Positions 12,146-23,223 of a stretch of 64,000 nucleotides of DNA are shown piece after piece. Where the stretch lies: assembly GCF_037126465.1 (NCBI RefSeq), contig NC_088206.1:49766841-49830840 (forward strand), written 5' to 3'. Origin of the DNA: Ornithodoros turicata. Lineage: Eukaryota; Arthropoda; Arachnida; Ixodida; Argasidae. The position numbers and the translations under genes were made by a program. Numbering within the stretch: the first letter of the stretch is position 1; the number at the start of each line of letters is the position of its first letter. A model generated the notes under the pieces. That model made no database searches and was not told the origin of the DNA. It saw only the letters and a program-made list of their open reading frames with translations.

Positions 12146-12181
12146 ACAATTTTTATCGACGAGCTCGTCGATAAAAATTGT
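12146..12181. repeat. Perfect 36-bp palindrome
   Basis: Two 18-nt halves (acaatttttatcgacgag and its exact complement) abut with no loop, centred on gagctc. Confidence 0.95.
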
Positions 12182-12629
12182 CCTCCTCACTGGGCTATCG
12201 CCCTAAGTCAGAAACGACGCAATCTGCACAGAAATAGCTTCAATGCCTATCGTTGACAAGGACTGAACCCGAGACAGGAAATGCTCTTCAGGGCCCGTGA
12301 AAGGCAGCCCATCGCTTTTTCCCTGCCCTTGTGCCTTTGCCTCTCCTTCTTCGTTTAGCACAGCTTCTACTGTAGTAGAGCTATACTACAGAAGGCGAGC
12401 GCCGGGAAAGCCTTTGTCAATAGCTCGCTAAGGTTGTTGACTTGCGAAGAGCTGACCCCACTCATCTCAAGGTCACCAAGCAGAAGCATACCTAGGAGAT
12501 TTAAAAAAAACAGTCGGGTACGCTAGTCGGGTTCCGTACGCTAAGATTTTTGTGAAAATGTGCTCTAGAACCGTTTTTATGCCTGTTTGTATCGGAATGG
12601 GGTGGCAGGACGACATATGGTTACGGCAG
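12182..12629. other. Spacer without a supported gene
   Basis: A small hairpin occurs near 12368-12392 (actgtagtag / ctatactacag). No other feature was recognised. Confidence 0.35.
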
Positions 12630-12920
12630 TAGGGTATGGTGGGGCAAGATGAGACACGGGGCAAGACGCGACATTTTTTTTGCTCGACGCCGCCTGTCTC
12701 AGATATGCATTGATCCATCTGCTTCAAACTTTACTCGTAGGTGGCTCTGCATGTCCGCTTTATTGCATGTGAAAATTGTCCGGACTGGTTTATGCGTTGA
12801 AGAGAAAAAAATCGGTGTCTTCTGCCTGGAATGTAAATACCCGCCAAAAGGGCGCGATTTTCTGTAGTCCTTTTTCTTGTCATCTGTGCAGCAGCGTTTT
12901 GCAGGCTTATCTTGTCCATG

Positions 12921-13852
12921 TACGAGGGGCGTTCAAGTCAAACCGGGACTTTCTGTCTACCGAGTGTACAAATGGCTCGCGCTGCTTCTTTTTCGTCATT
13001 TTCACACGCGACAGACCTCCGCGTTCACCACGTGGTGGTTCAAAGTTTGTGCAAAACAGAAGGCACGTGCTGGACAAGATGGCCAACAACGAGGTGAGCG
13101 CGCACATCAAACAGCGAATTGTCATGAAGTTTCTCATGAATGAAGGCGTAAAGTCATCTGAAATTCGCAGAAGACTTCAGGCTCAGTATGGCCACGATAC
13201 ACTTAGCCGCAGCAAAGCGTTTAAGTGGTGCAAACGGTTCCGTGACGGCCGTACGTCAGTGCAGGACGATCCCGGGCGGGGCGGCTCAGAGCCCAGTATC
13301 AGAGTTCCTGAGAACATCCAACTTGTGGAGCGCCTGATCCTCAAGGACCGACGGATAACATGTCTCGAACTGGCTCCTTTCTGTGGGAACGTTGAACACC
13401 TTCATGAACGTTCATGAACACCTCCAGTTTCGGACAGCCGGGCCTCATCACCAAAGGAGTCCTCCTTCTACAGGACAATGCACGCTCGCATACCGCGGAT
13501 CTCACGACACGCACCTTACAGGAACTTGGCTGGGAGTTGCTGCCACATCCCCCTTATAGTCCAAACCTCGCCCCCAGCGATTTTCATCTCTTCGAGCCAC
13601 TGAAGGCGTTCCTTGGGGGCCGCCACTTCAGCTGCGACGACGAGGTCAAGAATGCGGTCCGATCGTGGCTGCTACTCGCCAGTAAGGAGCTCTACGCTGC
13701 TGGCATCCAAGCCCTCGTGAAACGCTGGGGCATGTGCATTAGTGCAGCTGGAGATTACGTTGAAAAATAAAACTACCTAGTTTCTCGCCTGTAAGTTCAT
13801 TTTACGTTTGCGAAAAATGAAAAGTCCCGGTTTGACTTGAACACCCCTCGTA
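12921..13852 (+). mobile_element. Mariner-family transposon, internally deleted
   Basis: Inverted ends of about 30 bp (cgaggggcgttcaagtcaaa on the left, its inverse with one mismatch on the right) are flanked by TA at both sides (12921-12922 and 13851-13852). This is the target-site signature of Tc1/mariner elements. The length of about 930 bp is short of a full mariner (about 1.3 kb). Confidence 0.9.
13079..13770 (+). pseudogene. Mariner transposase, internally deleted and frameshifted
   Basis: From the ATG at 13079 the first frame encodes the N-terminal DNA-binding part: residues like KQRIVMKFLMNEG, then EIRRRLQAQYG, then FKWCKRFRDGRTSVQDDPG, the paired helix-turn-helix and linker of mariner transposases. 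The frame degenerates after RRITC and stops at 13417. A second frame (13414-13770) carries the end of the catalytic domain, LLQDNARSH (second Asp) and PPYSPNLAPSDFHLFEPLK (third Asp), 34 residues apart as in DD34D enzymes. The first catalytic Asp region is missing, so the protein cannot be active. Confidence 0.9.
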
Positions 13853-14589
13853 AGTCCACATTCTATTTCTCTATTCATTCATTAGATATATGCAAAATAT
13901 GGGCACTCTTGGTTATTGTTATCTGGTGTTGAACAGAAAAATTAATGCATCTGATGACATGCACGGGGCAAGACGTGACAATGTAATGTAATTTAAATTT
14001 AACGCAATTTAAATTGTAATGTATCTCAGCAACGGATAAGTCAACTATTAGGTAGCTTTGTGCTTGTTCCTCAGACATTTCTTTTTTACATATTACCTAT
14101 AGGATTTTCCAGGAAATTTTCCTGTTTCCTACGATATTTCCAGCAAAGCAGAAGCACAAACACTGTCAGGGACACATCAGACTGGTGGTGCCTTGTTTGG
14201 AAAGGACGGTGAAGCAAAATAGCATCGGGTTCTGTGTGGTTATATTGCACATCATGATGGCGGTGGGCTCAAGGTGGTTGGGTAGGGGCCCACGGGCTTT
14301 ATTTTGTCTGCTTGGATTGCAAAAACTAATTTGTATAGTTCATTACCACGACGTGTCATATCTTGCCCCGAGGGTTGGGGCAAGATGAGACAATCTGCAG
14401 TTTAGAATTTCTTGTTCTGTGTTTATTTTAGACCGGCTACGCCCGTTCTGCATTTACAGGTCAGAAGCTCTAGACCCCTCAGAATGTGCCCACGGCTATT
14501 TTTTTACCACGAAAAATAAAAATTTCACATTAAATTGCAAATTTCTGTCTCGTCTTGCCCCACCCTACCCTATTTGGTCCACTGACCAC

Positions 14590-14715
14590 GATGCAGTAGC
14601 CAAAGAAGCCTTTGTTTCCTTCAAGAATTGGAGCTGCAGGTGCCCCAGGGGCAACCACCCTGCTCCAGCACACCCCCATCCAGCTCACGTACTACTACTC
14701 CATAAGGGTTAAGTA
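14590..14715 (+). repeat. LINE 3' fragment related to 2030-2200
   Basis: The translated string KNWSC, followed by a Pro/His-rich stretch, matches the pattern after the LINE stop codon near 2150 on the minus strand. Only the extreme 3' part is present. Confidence 0.4.
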
Positions 14716-14759
14716 AAGAGTGATCAAGTGGGCAGCCAAGTTGGCCTAGAGGAAATGAA

Positions 14760-15170
14760 AAATACCCAGGCAGCACATGGTGGGATAATAGATGGCTATA
14801 TGGTGTCTAACCTTAGACATCTGGGATAACTATAGAATGTCTAAGGCTAGACCTAATGTCAAGTAGACGTCCACTAGCATAGCAGTAGACGTGCTAATGT
14901 AACACTAATAGCCATCTAACCTTAGACATTGAATGTCTACGTACGTTGACATCATTTACCCCTTTTCTAGACATGATGCCTAAAATTAGTCATGCCTCTT
15001 AGACATGCATTTGCACTGAAGTTTAGATTTAGATCTGTTTTATACCTCCATTTCGGAAGTAGGTCTAGGGTTAGACCTTCACCTCACTTTTGCTACCCTT
15101 ATCCGTAGTTTAGACGTCTTGTCTATCCTACCCTCTGTGCATATTAATGTCAATTTTCTGTCTATGTATA
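14760..15170. repeat. Cluster of TTAGAC/GTCTAA motifs
   Basis: The octamer ttagacat, its inverse atgtctaa and close variants recur many times across about 400 bp in both orientations. This is a degenerate short-motif cluster or the body of a small foldback element. No boundaries were found. Confidence 0.4.
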
Positions 15171-15216
15171 ACCCTTTGTGAGTACTTCAGTCTGAGAGCA
15201 CGCATTTTATAATGAA

Positions 15217-15222
15217 TTTATT
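15217..15222 (-). terminator. Polyadenylation signal of the minus-strand ORF
   Basis: AATAAA lies on the minus strand about 60 nt after the stop codon of the 15283-15753 frame. Confidence 0.5.
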
Positions 15223-15282
15223 TCAACCAAAAACTGTACACTAAGTATACAAAACTAGCGGTGAACCCTTCAGATCTGTTTG

Positions 15283-15753
15283 TTACAATGGAGCACAAAT
15301 AATGTGCAAAAATGTGATTAGCTTTGGTGTTCGGTTCAGTCGAAGCAGAAGCGCGCGCGTTCGGCTACGCGCTCGTTTATCGCATCCAGAAGTGCTTGGA
15401 GTGTAGCATAATAGCTGGGAGGCAGACACTTGCAACGATCGAGGGATTTTCGTCTTGATCGTGAAAGAAAATTGACGCACTATGGGGAGAGAATTGCGTA
15501 GAGCTTCTCCGTGTCCCTCAACGGGCGTTAACCGTAGCAGCTTTAAAAAGGGTTCTGGAATGTGCAACTCTTCTGGCGCTTTCAGAGAGTAGACATTATC
15601 CGTGAATTCTAGCGAGGCGTCCAACTTGTGCAACTGGAAATACTTGTTGAGTGTGTTATGTAGGGATGTGGTTTCCGAATTCAAAGTGATGTCGCCGAAA
15701 GCAACGGGTGCAGCGTGCTCCAATAAGACGGAGGTGGCTTCGCGTTCACTCAT
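15283..15753 (-). CDS. Putative intronless gene, 156-codon protein of unknown function
   Basis: I do not recognise the product. The frame starts at ATG 15753 (context AAAATGA, a reasonable fit) and runs 156 codons to a stop at 15283. Residues 1 to about 110 have ordinary globular composition (SEREATSVLL, ALRNSLPIVRQF). The last 45 are Ser/Arg-rich and less protein-like, so an unrecognised splice site or frameshift near the end is possible. A TATA box sits about 125 nt upstream and an AATAAA about 60 nt downstream, which together make a compact transcription unit. A CpG-rich spacer separates it from a divergent + strand exon. It could also be a retrocopy. Confidence 0.4.
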   Translation of the reverse strand: MSEREATSVLLEHAAPVAFGDITLNSETTSLHNTLNKYFQLHKLDASLEFTDNVYSLKAPEELHIPEPFLKLLRLTPVEGHGEALRNSLPIVRQFSFTIKTKIPRSLQVSASQLLCYTPSTSGCDKRARSRTRALLLRLNRTPKLITFLHIICAPL

Positions 15754-15875
15754 TTTGGGAGGCTTCACCGCACGACCTGCTTCGCGCGAGGAGACTAGGA
15801 GTCAGGATGATACAGGATACAGGATGAGGATACTAGGAGGATACAGAATGATGACGCAAGTGCAGTGCGCGCTGC

Positions 15876-15882
15876 CTTTATA
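15876..15882 (-). promoter_or_regulatory. TATA box of the minus-strand ORF
   Basis: TATAAAG on the minus strand is followed about 25-30 nt later by a cactgcactt stretch that would fit an initiator. It lies at the edge of a GC-rich region (15890-16180, with a CGCGCGCG run near 15960) that may serve both directions. Confidence 0.45.
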
Positions 15883-16184
15883 GAGCATTTTCAAATAAAC
15901 ATGTGCAAAGAAACGAGAGCAAAACCGAAACGCAGAAGCAACCTGTTGCCGCCAGGAGAGCGCGCGCGCGCAAAGAAAAGATAGAGTGAAACCAAAACTC
16001 GAGGGAGTGCAGGAGAGCGCCCGCGAGGGGATAATCGCTGAAGGACGGCCGCGGCGGCGCGGAGGACGCTAGGAGCGCGCACGCACGCATTTGTAGCACC
16101 CATAGAGTGGCGCCTGCGTCAGTCTGCCGCTGGCTCTCGTGGAGTGTGGAAGTGCCCAGTCGGTCGCTTCGCCGTCACCGCGCC

Positions 16185-16749
16185 ATGTCAGTTGAGGCTT
16201 GGCTGTCAACGGGAGCGGACGCTCTGTCTACGGAGGGAAAGGTGAGGGATTTGCCATAGCGGTTTTTCCCGACGTTTGCACATTTTTTACCGCGCTCACA
16301 TTAAGCCTTTTCCCCGTGCTGTCACATGTTTAGCATTTGCCGTATCGGCTAGGCCTTTTCCCCACATGACTGGACATGTTTGGCAGTAACTTCCACACCG
16401 TTGAGTTTCGTAGCGTTGTGCGTCTTAAGCCTTTTCTCCGTGTTGTCACATGTTTAGCGGTGTGTGCCTAGCATTTTGTGGTTGTCGTCTTGTGTTAGCT
16501 GTTGTGCGGTGTCGATGTGGTTAGGCCTAATCAATCCCTTTAAGCCTTTTCTCCGTGCTGTCGCATGTTTACCATTTGCCGTAGCAGTTAGGCCTTTTCC
16601 CCGGTGTTTTGTACACGCTCTCGCTTGTTTAGACTTGTTTAGCTGTGTCTTTCTTGTTGCAATTTTTACCCACCGCTATTGTTTTTTTGTTCTCTGTCTT
16701 TCTCGCATAGAGCGATGACGGTGGCGCCATCTGGTGTGATGTCAACTAG
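16185..16749 (+). CDS. Putative two-exon gene encoding a 31-residue microprotein
   Basis: ATG at 16185 has context GCGCCATGT. Exon 1 codes 19 residues (MSVEAWLSTGADALSTEGK) and ends at donor AAAG|GTGAGG (GT at 16242). An acceptor after a T-rich tract (ttctcgcatag, ending 16710) opens exon 2 in phase 0: SDDGGAIWCDVN, then TAG at 16747-16749. An AATAAA lies at 16864-16869. Every gene signal is present but the protein is tiny and unrecognised, so this may instead be a non-coding transcript or the 5' part of a gene with other exons. Confidence 0.35.
16300..16605 (+). repeat. Three imperfect tandem copies within the intron
   Basis: The string aagccttttctccgtgctgt, with the following gtcacatgttta, recurs at about 16304, 16431 and 16541. 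The first copy has CCCC in place of CTCC. Confidence 0.6.
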
Positions 16750-16934
16750 GTGGTCACCTGTCGTCGATCTCTGCAACTACTGGCCGTCAACGAGCAACAT
16801 GGTGGACGCTGGTCACTCAGGTGTTCCGGAGCAGTTTCTTCGACATGGCATCGTTGATTTTCGAATAAATTGTTTCTCTCCACTCTATTTCTGTCTATTT
16901 TTTCTTTTTTATGACTACGAGTATCCGAAAACAT

Positions 16935-19134
16935 ACAGGGTGGTGTGGACACGAGTTAGATGCTCCCCAATTAGTTTGGTGACTCCCTGCCCTGCTGGAA
17001 ATAGTAGGCACGATCTCATTCATTTCTTCACGAAATGAGATTCAATGAGAAATCAGACTGACAATTCGTTCAACGTGTGAAAGCCGACTTTCTCATTGAC
17101 TGAATAGGAAGTTAAGCAGGGAAGCTGCCTTCGCGAAACCCGGCTCCACCGTGTTGTGTGGCGAAGACTACATCAACGAAGCAAGGAACCAATTCAACGA
17201 ATTGGTTTAGTGGGCGTCAATGAGAAATGTTGGTTTCCAATTGATTTAATGGGATCCAACGTGTTGTGTATTACAGACTGTGCCAATAGAAGGAATGAGG
17301 AACTGGCCTAATGTGTATCAATGTGAAAATGCTTTCCAATTGGATTAATGGGATACAATATGTCGCATTACCGCCACTGCAATAATGGAGAAGTCAGTTG
17401 CTAATGGAACGAGCGTAATGGTGACCGACTGCACATCATCACTCTCAAATTAAGTAATAATATTTTATTATGAAGAACGCTGTACATTTGTGTTGAGGAT
17501 AAACTAATTTGAATCAATTCAAACAAATGAAATTCGAGGACACGAACTGCATCAAAAATATGACAAGTGAAATTTGAATAAAAATTTGAAATTAAAATTT
17601 ATTCTGAACAAATCGACTGAGGAGGCGAACAGACCGTCGGCCGCGATGTCGCCAAGAGGCCGCGTCGTAATACGTTTCCATGCCGCACCACATAGCGGCT
17701 CGTGCGAGCTGAAAATAGTTGGTGTTATTTCAAATGTTTGTGGACATATTATGCTCAAGTACATATGCCGTGGTACCTTGGCATTACACCTCTCACTGTA
17801 AGCTATTTTTAATGCATTCCGTACAAGATTCAGTTGATGTATGTGGACGCGATCTCCGTCAACGGACAACAGATTAATCAGTCTCTCACAAAATGTTGGA
17901 GCATTTGGATGTGTGCGGTCGCTTCGGCATCATTCGTGCCTGATTTCGAGGATTTTATCCGTGTCTAAGGTCAGTAGTCGATTTGTCAAGCATTCCCATT
18001 TTTTCAATGCTGGTTTGCATGTTCTTACCTGTGCTTGCAGGCACTACGGCCGTTGATCGGAGGATAATGCAGTCAATGTGTTGCCACCCGCACTGTGTGC
18101 ATCGGTATGTCATATATTTTGATGCTCACCTACGTTGGCATGCTGCGGTTCCAGCACCTTTTGCTTTATCTTTCGAAATGTTATTGCTTGAAGGTTACCC
18201 TCGTACGACGCGGCTGGCATAGGGGCATCGGCATTTGTCAGCAGGTGGTCAAAACGGAATCTCAACGAAGCTGGACGGCCTTAATTTTCACGCAAGCAGG
18301 TCAAGCTGGACAGGATTAGAAATCTCTTACGAAGCACAGAAGAGCATTATGTCTTTTTTTTCTTCGTTTTTTTCTTTTTTCTTTTTTTTGTCGTTGGCAC
18401 TTTTTGGACATATGGATACATCTCTATGAACTTACTCATTGTAGATTTATGTCGTGTGTGTTGATGATGGACAGAATGCTTTCACAACATGTAAGTGCTC
18501 ATTAAGCTTTCTATTTTTGGTGTTTACTATGTCTTGCTAGCAATTTTCAACCGCTTGGTGAATATTCGCTCTTATAAAAAAACATCACAAATAACTTTTA
18601 CCTTTGTATCTGCCACTTGCAATATTTTCACATTTAATGTATTTTTATATATGTAAGAATAAATGTTCAAGCAGGAACTGTATTTTCTGTAATTCATTTT
18701 TACAGCAAAAGAATTCTTTCTGATGGAACAGAATAGTCACTGCACATTCAAAAAGTGCATCGGCAATGAGACTTTCAATGTGATTTCAATGGGAAAATCC
18801 TTGCTGCTGCACAATTGCCCAATGGAAAGCTAAGCAGGCCTCCAATGGGTGCCACTGAGCGCAGTTTCACTTCGTTCACATTTACAATGATTTCTCATTG
18901 GAACCCATTCAATTCCTGTTGTTTTCAATATGGTATTTGTCCAAAATTGTCGATTCGGAATGAGAAATTTTGGTCACTTTCAATGAGAGTTGTGAATGTG
19001 ATATCCACTTAAACCGAAGGAGAGTTCTGGTCTATTTTGAATTGGACTATTTCCAGCAGGGTGGATGGCCCCAATTACTGTGGGGAGTCCTAATTAGCTC
19101 TAATTACTAATTTAATGGTGTCCACATTCCCTGT
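16935..19134. mobile_element. Possible 2.2-kb element with inverted ends
   Basis: The left end holds acagggtggtgtggacac, then about 45 nt later ccctgctggaaatag. The right end shows the inverse of the same two blocks in the same order (ctatttccagcaggg near 19048 and gtgtccacattccctgt at about 19119). The interior is rich in caatgagaaa / ccaattg type motifs at both ends and has no clear transposase. No target duplication was resolved. Confidence 0.45.
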
Positions 19135-19766
19135 GTGTTTCCGAATAGTCGTGGTCAGTGCTTACTACTGACGTCCTTTCTGATTTTAAAAATTCAGAAG
19201 CTAATGAAAAATTTCTAAGGCTCAATATTGATGTCTTGTATGTTCTAAACTCTCGTAACATACAACAAAAGGGGTGGAAGAAGGCACTGTACTCTGAAAA
19301 TGTCACGCATTTGTCGCGCTGTTGTATGTGTCCACAAGCTGTTCTAAGACTCCGCTGCCTATATACAGTAAACTTCACCAAGAACAAACATGCTGGGCCC
19401 CCTTTGCAAAAGTCCAACAGGAAAACGCGATTCTTCGGACTTCTTTTTTTGCTATCAGCTGAAAATTTAGGAATATCTGCCTAGTTGGGCACACGTTCAC
19501 TTGTAGCAACTTGTGTGCACTTTGTTTTACAACTTATCGCAGAAATGCCACCTAGCTAGTGTGATTTCTCTCAATATTTGCAGTCGGTTTAGAAATAAGG
19601 TGAGAAAATAAATAAATAATAATAGCTGCTATAGTAAATATAGCTAATAAAATAGCTGCTATAGCTGCTAGCAGCTATAATAAATAATAGCCGAGTCAAA
19701 GCTTTGCTCCGGGAAAGTGCAAAAATTTTACCATTGGTGGTGGTAGTGCTATAGTGAAAGACCTTG
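19135..19766. other. Spacer; short TAGCTGCTATA repeats near its end
   Basis: Between 19600 and 19690 the palindromic word agctgctata/tatagcagct recurs. Open frames on both strands show no known motif. Confidence 0.35.
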
Positions 19767-20012
19767 CTATGCAAACCCTCTCAGATGATCATTGGCAGAT
19801 CCAGGTGAGGTACAGAATGTGCCACTGCTGGAGCAGGGACAAAATATTTGCTCCAAGGTCTCGCACTCGCCATTTCGGATGGGGCAAAACGAGCGGTACA
19901 GGAAGGACGAGAACAGGTATGCGCGCCACAAAATAGGGCTGTGCTGTTGGAGAGTTTTATCGTGTTTGTATTGTTGGTACGCTAAAATTTTGCCGCACCA
20001 TGTGAGGCACAA
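19767..20012 (-). pseudogene. Possible LINE C-terminal remnant
   Basis: A minus-strand frame contains NGECETLEQIFCPC, which resembles the Cys-rich CETLEH…HC segment near the end of non-LTR polymerases. It is short, and the rest is not recognisable. Confidence 0.3.
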
Positions 20013-20024
20013 AAATGGGAAGAC

Positions 20025-20030
20025 GGCGTG
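20025..20030. repeat. 6-bp target-site duplication, left copy (ggcgtg)
   Basis: ggcgtg directly precedes the left end agtatgtatt of the palindromic element. The same hexamer follows the right end at 31011-31016. Confidence 0.6.
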
Positions 20031-20580
20031 AGTATGTATTGGGTGGGCGTAAGCGGGGATGAGAAACTACGGCACACCCCCTGGGCCCTGCCCTGAGTCC
20101 TGCGCGTATTTTTTCCCGCGACCGGCGCGTGTGCGGAGGGTTGTCCGCACGCTTATAACATGCATAGACATGCAAAGAAGGGTCATACACAATAAGTACA
20201 AGTGAAAATATATTTATTAAAGTCATTAGTGCCAGGAATTATGTTATGACTCTGTGTGAAGGAGAAAAACACAGCCAACAAACCTGATGCAGAACAAACA
20301 CAATACACGTAACAACGATTATACTTATTACAGGCATGATGCAATAGCATTGAAGGGGTATCACACATCATACTTAATATTTTTTATTAGTGGTAATCAC
20401 ACGCTTTCAATTAAACAGAAGGGATAGCACACTTAATCAAAGAAGATATTTTTAATCAATATGATTACAATCAAAATTACAAGTTTTATTATAAAAAGTC
20501 TCACATTATTATGCGTGAGCACCATAGTGGAGTTTTAATTACAAAGTTCTGATAGATGTATGTAACTTCAAGAACAATAG

Positions 20581-21035
20581 CTGGGCCGACTTCTCTAGCG
20601 CTTTTTTCCAGCGCGCGGTGGGTGGCGCGCAGGTGAGGGACTGTCCGGGCTGCTTACCAGCAGGCCGACCGGCTCGGTGCGCCCTGGGCCGACTTCTTTG
20701 GCGATTTTTCCGCCTGGGCCGACTTCTCTAGCGATTTCTTATTAATTTTTTCAGCGCGCGGTGGGTGGCGCGCAGGTGAGTGGCTGTCCGTGTGCTTACT
20801 AGCGGGCCGAAGAGCTGAGCGTACACTTATGGTTGTACACCCTGGGGTGACTGCTTTGGCTATTTTTCAGCCTGGGCCGACTTCGTTCGCATTCTTTTTC
20901 AGGTGGCGCGTGAGTGGTTTACATGTAAGTAGGGACATGCACACTGTCATCCCAGCCAGGCGATGATACCGTCACACCTGGGCCGACTTCATTCGCAATT
21001 TTCGCCCTGGGCCGACATCTTTCATAATTTTTTCT
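20581..21035. repeat. GC-rich iterons, left arm
   Basis: About seven degenerate copies of CCTGGGCCGACTTC followed by a GC(A/G)ATTTTT-like tail are spaced irregularly (about 20582, 20687, 20717, 20847, 20871, 20979 and 21007). Two copies are separated by a cgcgcggtgggtggcgcgca module. The matching set in the right arm is at about 30005-30460. Confidence 0.75.
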
Positions 21036-21179
21036 GGCTACAACAGCTGTGCGGTGGATGGTTTACATGCTAGTAAAGCCAAATAGTGGCAGGAATTATG
21101 TTGTAGCTCTGTGTGAAGGCGAAAACCCCAGCTAAAAAACATGGAACGGAAGAAACACAATACACATAATAAAGAATAT

Positions 21180-21990
21180 GGGAAGCTAAGTTGAGAGAAA
21201 AATTCATCCGAAAAAGAATGCAGAAGGAACACAATACACATAATAAAGAATATGGGAAGCTAAGTTGAATATTCCAACACGACACAATTATGCAATTTAT
21301 TATGACGTGAGTAGCACACATGCAAGGAAATAATGAGAAACACGATCAACAGCTAATAGAGAACCAAAACAATGCACCATTCAACACATAAACAAGAGGT
21401 ACACAAAGGATACATAATTGAAAAACAATCTATCAAAACGAGAAACATGCACACACTGAACACTGAATAGCAGAGAAACACTCTAAACGGCGCATCTGCC
21501 AACGTGTAAAGAACAGACACATGCAGGAAAATAATATCGAAACAAGCTATCAAATAAGAAACATTACAAATTTAATAAATTGAAATGGAAATAATTTATC
21601 TTTGGGAAAGCTAAGTTGAGAGAAAAATTCATCCAAAAAACGAAAACAGAAGGAACGCAATACAGAATATGGAAAGCTAAGTTGAATATTCCAACACGAC
21701 ACAATTATGCAATTTATTATGACGTGAATAGCACACATGCAAGGAAATAATGAGAAACACTATCAACAGCTAATAGAGAGCCAAAACAATGCATAATCCA
21801 AACAAGAGGTACACACAGGAGAAATAATTGAAAAACAATCTAAAACGAGAAACATGCACGCACTTAACACTGAATAGCAGAGAAATACTCTGAATGGCGC
21901 ATCTGCCAACGTGTAAACAACACAGGAAAATAATATTGAAACAATCAATCAAACATTACAAATTTAATAAATTGAAATGGAAGTAATCTA
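21180..21990. repeat. Imperfect tandem duplication, period about 427 bp
   Basis: gggaagctaagttgagag at about 21180 recurs as gggaaagctaagttgagag at about 21606. The following sequence repeats to about 21990 with small gaps. The right arm has the same duplication, so it predates the palindrome. Confidence 0.7.
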
Positions 21991-22267
21991 CCTTTTGAAC
22001 TATTATAAAATCATCCTTGCGACCTAATCTAGTCGAACAATATACAATTTTCGTCCTACTCAGGCACTATAAACATTACCTTGACAGAGGTATCCATACA
22101 GCCAAGCTTTACACAGTACAGCCAGTCTTTGCTACTTGAGCCCGGTGGGGGTCACTCTCTCTCTTCCTCCTTCTATACAGCCCAAAAGCAAAGAAACCGC
22201 ACATCCTTTGTCAATCTATGGGGTGGGGAAACCCTCTCTCTTTTTCACATTCTTTCCTCCAAAGGGA

Positions 22268-23223
22268 AATATTCTTAGGACCGGTGTACAGAGGTGAAAT
22301 TTTTTATTGATCAACTATCGCAAATAGGCATTGGAATTATTCAATTCTCAAGAACACAATAAGAATTCTATCAACAAACAACAGCACGCAAAAAAAATCT
22401 AGGAATAGACTTTTATGTCAGTGCAAACTGGTTTTAGAGAAACATTATCTAAGCAAACGAGAAATATTATCGGTGCAAACAATACTCAATCAAAACGAGA
22501 AACGTTGCACTTAATGTATTTCAGATCTGACACAACTATTATGCATATATTATTGTCAACTTACAAAATATCAATCGAGTGAATATCTGAAGCAAAGAGA
22601 GAAAGTCAAATTTATTCAATACTCATTCAAAAATGAGAATCAAATTTAATTACATCATTTTATGATAACTTTGCAATAGTAATTTCTACACGCAGAAGCC
22701 GCAAACAAACAACTCATCTGAAATGCAAATTAATGGAAAAGTTTGCTACAGCAAAAATCAATGCACACAACTTAAAAACACTTTCCCAACTAGTAGAATA
22801 TTTTTTAAATATCAATCGAGCGATCATCTGAAGCAAACTCAAAGGAGTAATTACTTTAGGCAAACACTTTCTGAACAAGCAGGGCGATACATCACAGGAA
22901 CACGTCTTTTTCATTCAGAACTCACTAGCAAAAAAAGAAAAAAAGAAAAGAAGAGTGAGAGAGGGAAGCTGAGCTCCCATACACCTTCGTCAAGGTTACG
23001 CCCGCAGGGAGTAGGGGGATCCTACAATTGTCGTGGTGAAAGTCATAAACTGACTCCAACAACTCAAGCTGGGAATTGAGGGCACGCATTTTTCTTACTC
23101 GTCACATCATTTTGTAAATGGGCTTTCATAATTCTCGCGACAGGTGGATATTAATAATATTATAAACACGATAACATAATAAGTTTTCAATAAATAAAAT
23201 GAGCACCGATATGATTTAATTAA
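22268..23223. other. AT-rich segment of left arm, no supported gene
   Basis: A frame at 22723-23079 is open in both arms, but its second half is a Lys-rich run with different frames in the two arms. I see no sign of coding constraint. A potential promoter for the downstream frame would lie here. Confidence 0.35.

Larger units (their letters stand above)
12630..14572. mobile_element. TA-flanked DNA element with GGGGCAAGA-type ends, interrupted by a mariner
   Basis: The left end gggtatggtggggcaagatg follows TA at 12630-12631. The right end is the near-perfect inverse (gtcttgccccaccctaccc) before TA at 14571-14572. Further copies of the ggggcaaga motif occur inside (about 12658, 13966, 14357 and 14382). 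A mariner occupies 12921-13852, leaving about 1 kb of host element with no transposase of its own. Confidence 0.7.

Noticed and set aside
22723..23079. Frame of 118 codons in the left arm (105 codons in the right arm)
   Set aside because: Conservation between arms is explained by duplication. The arms shift frame relative to each other in the second half.
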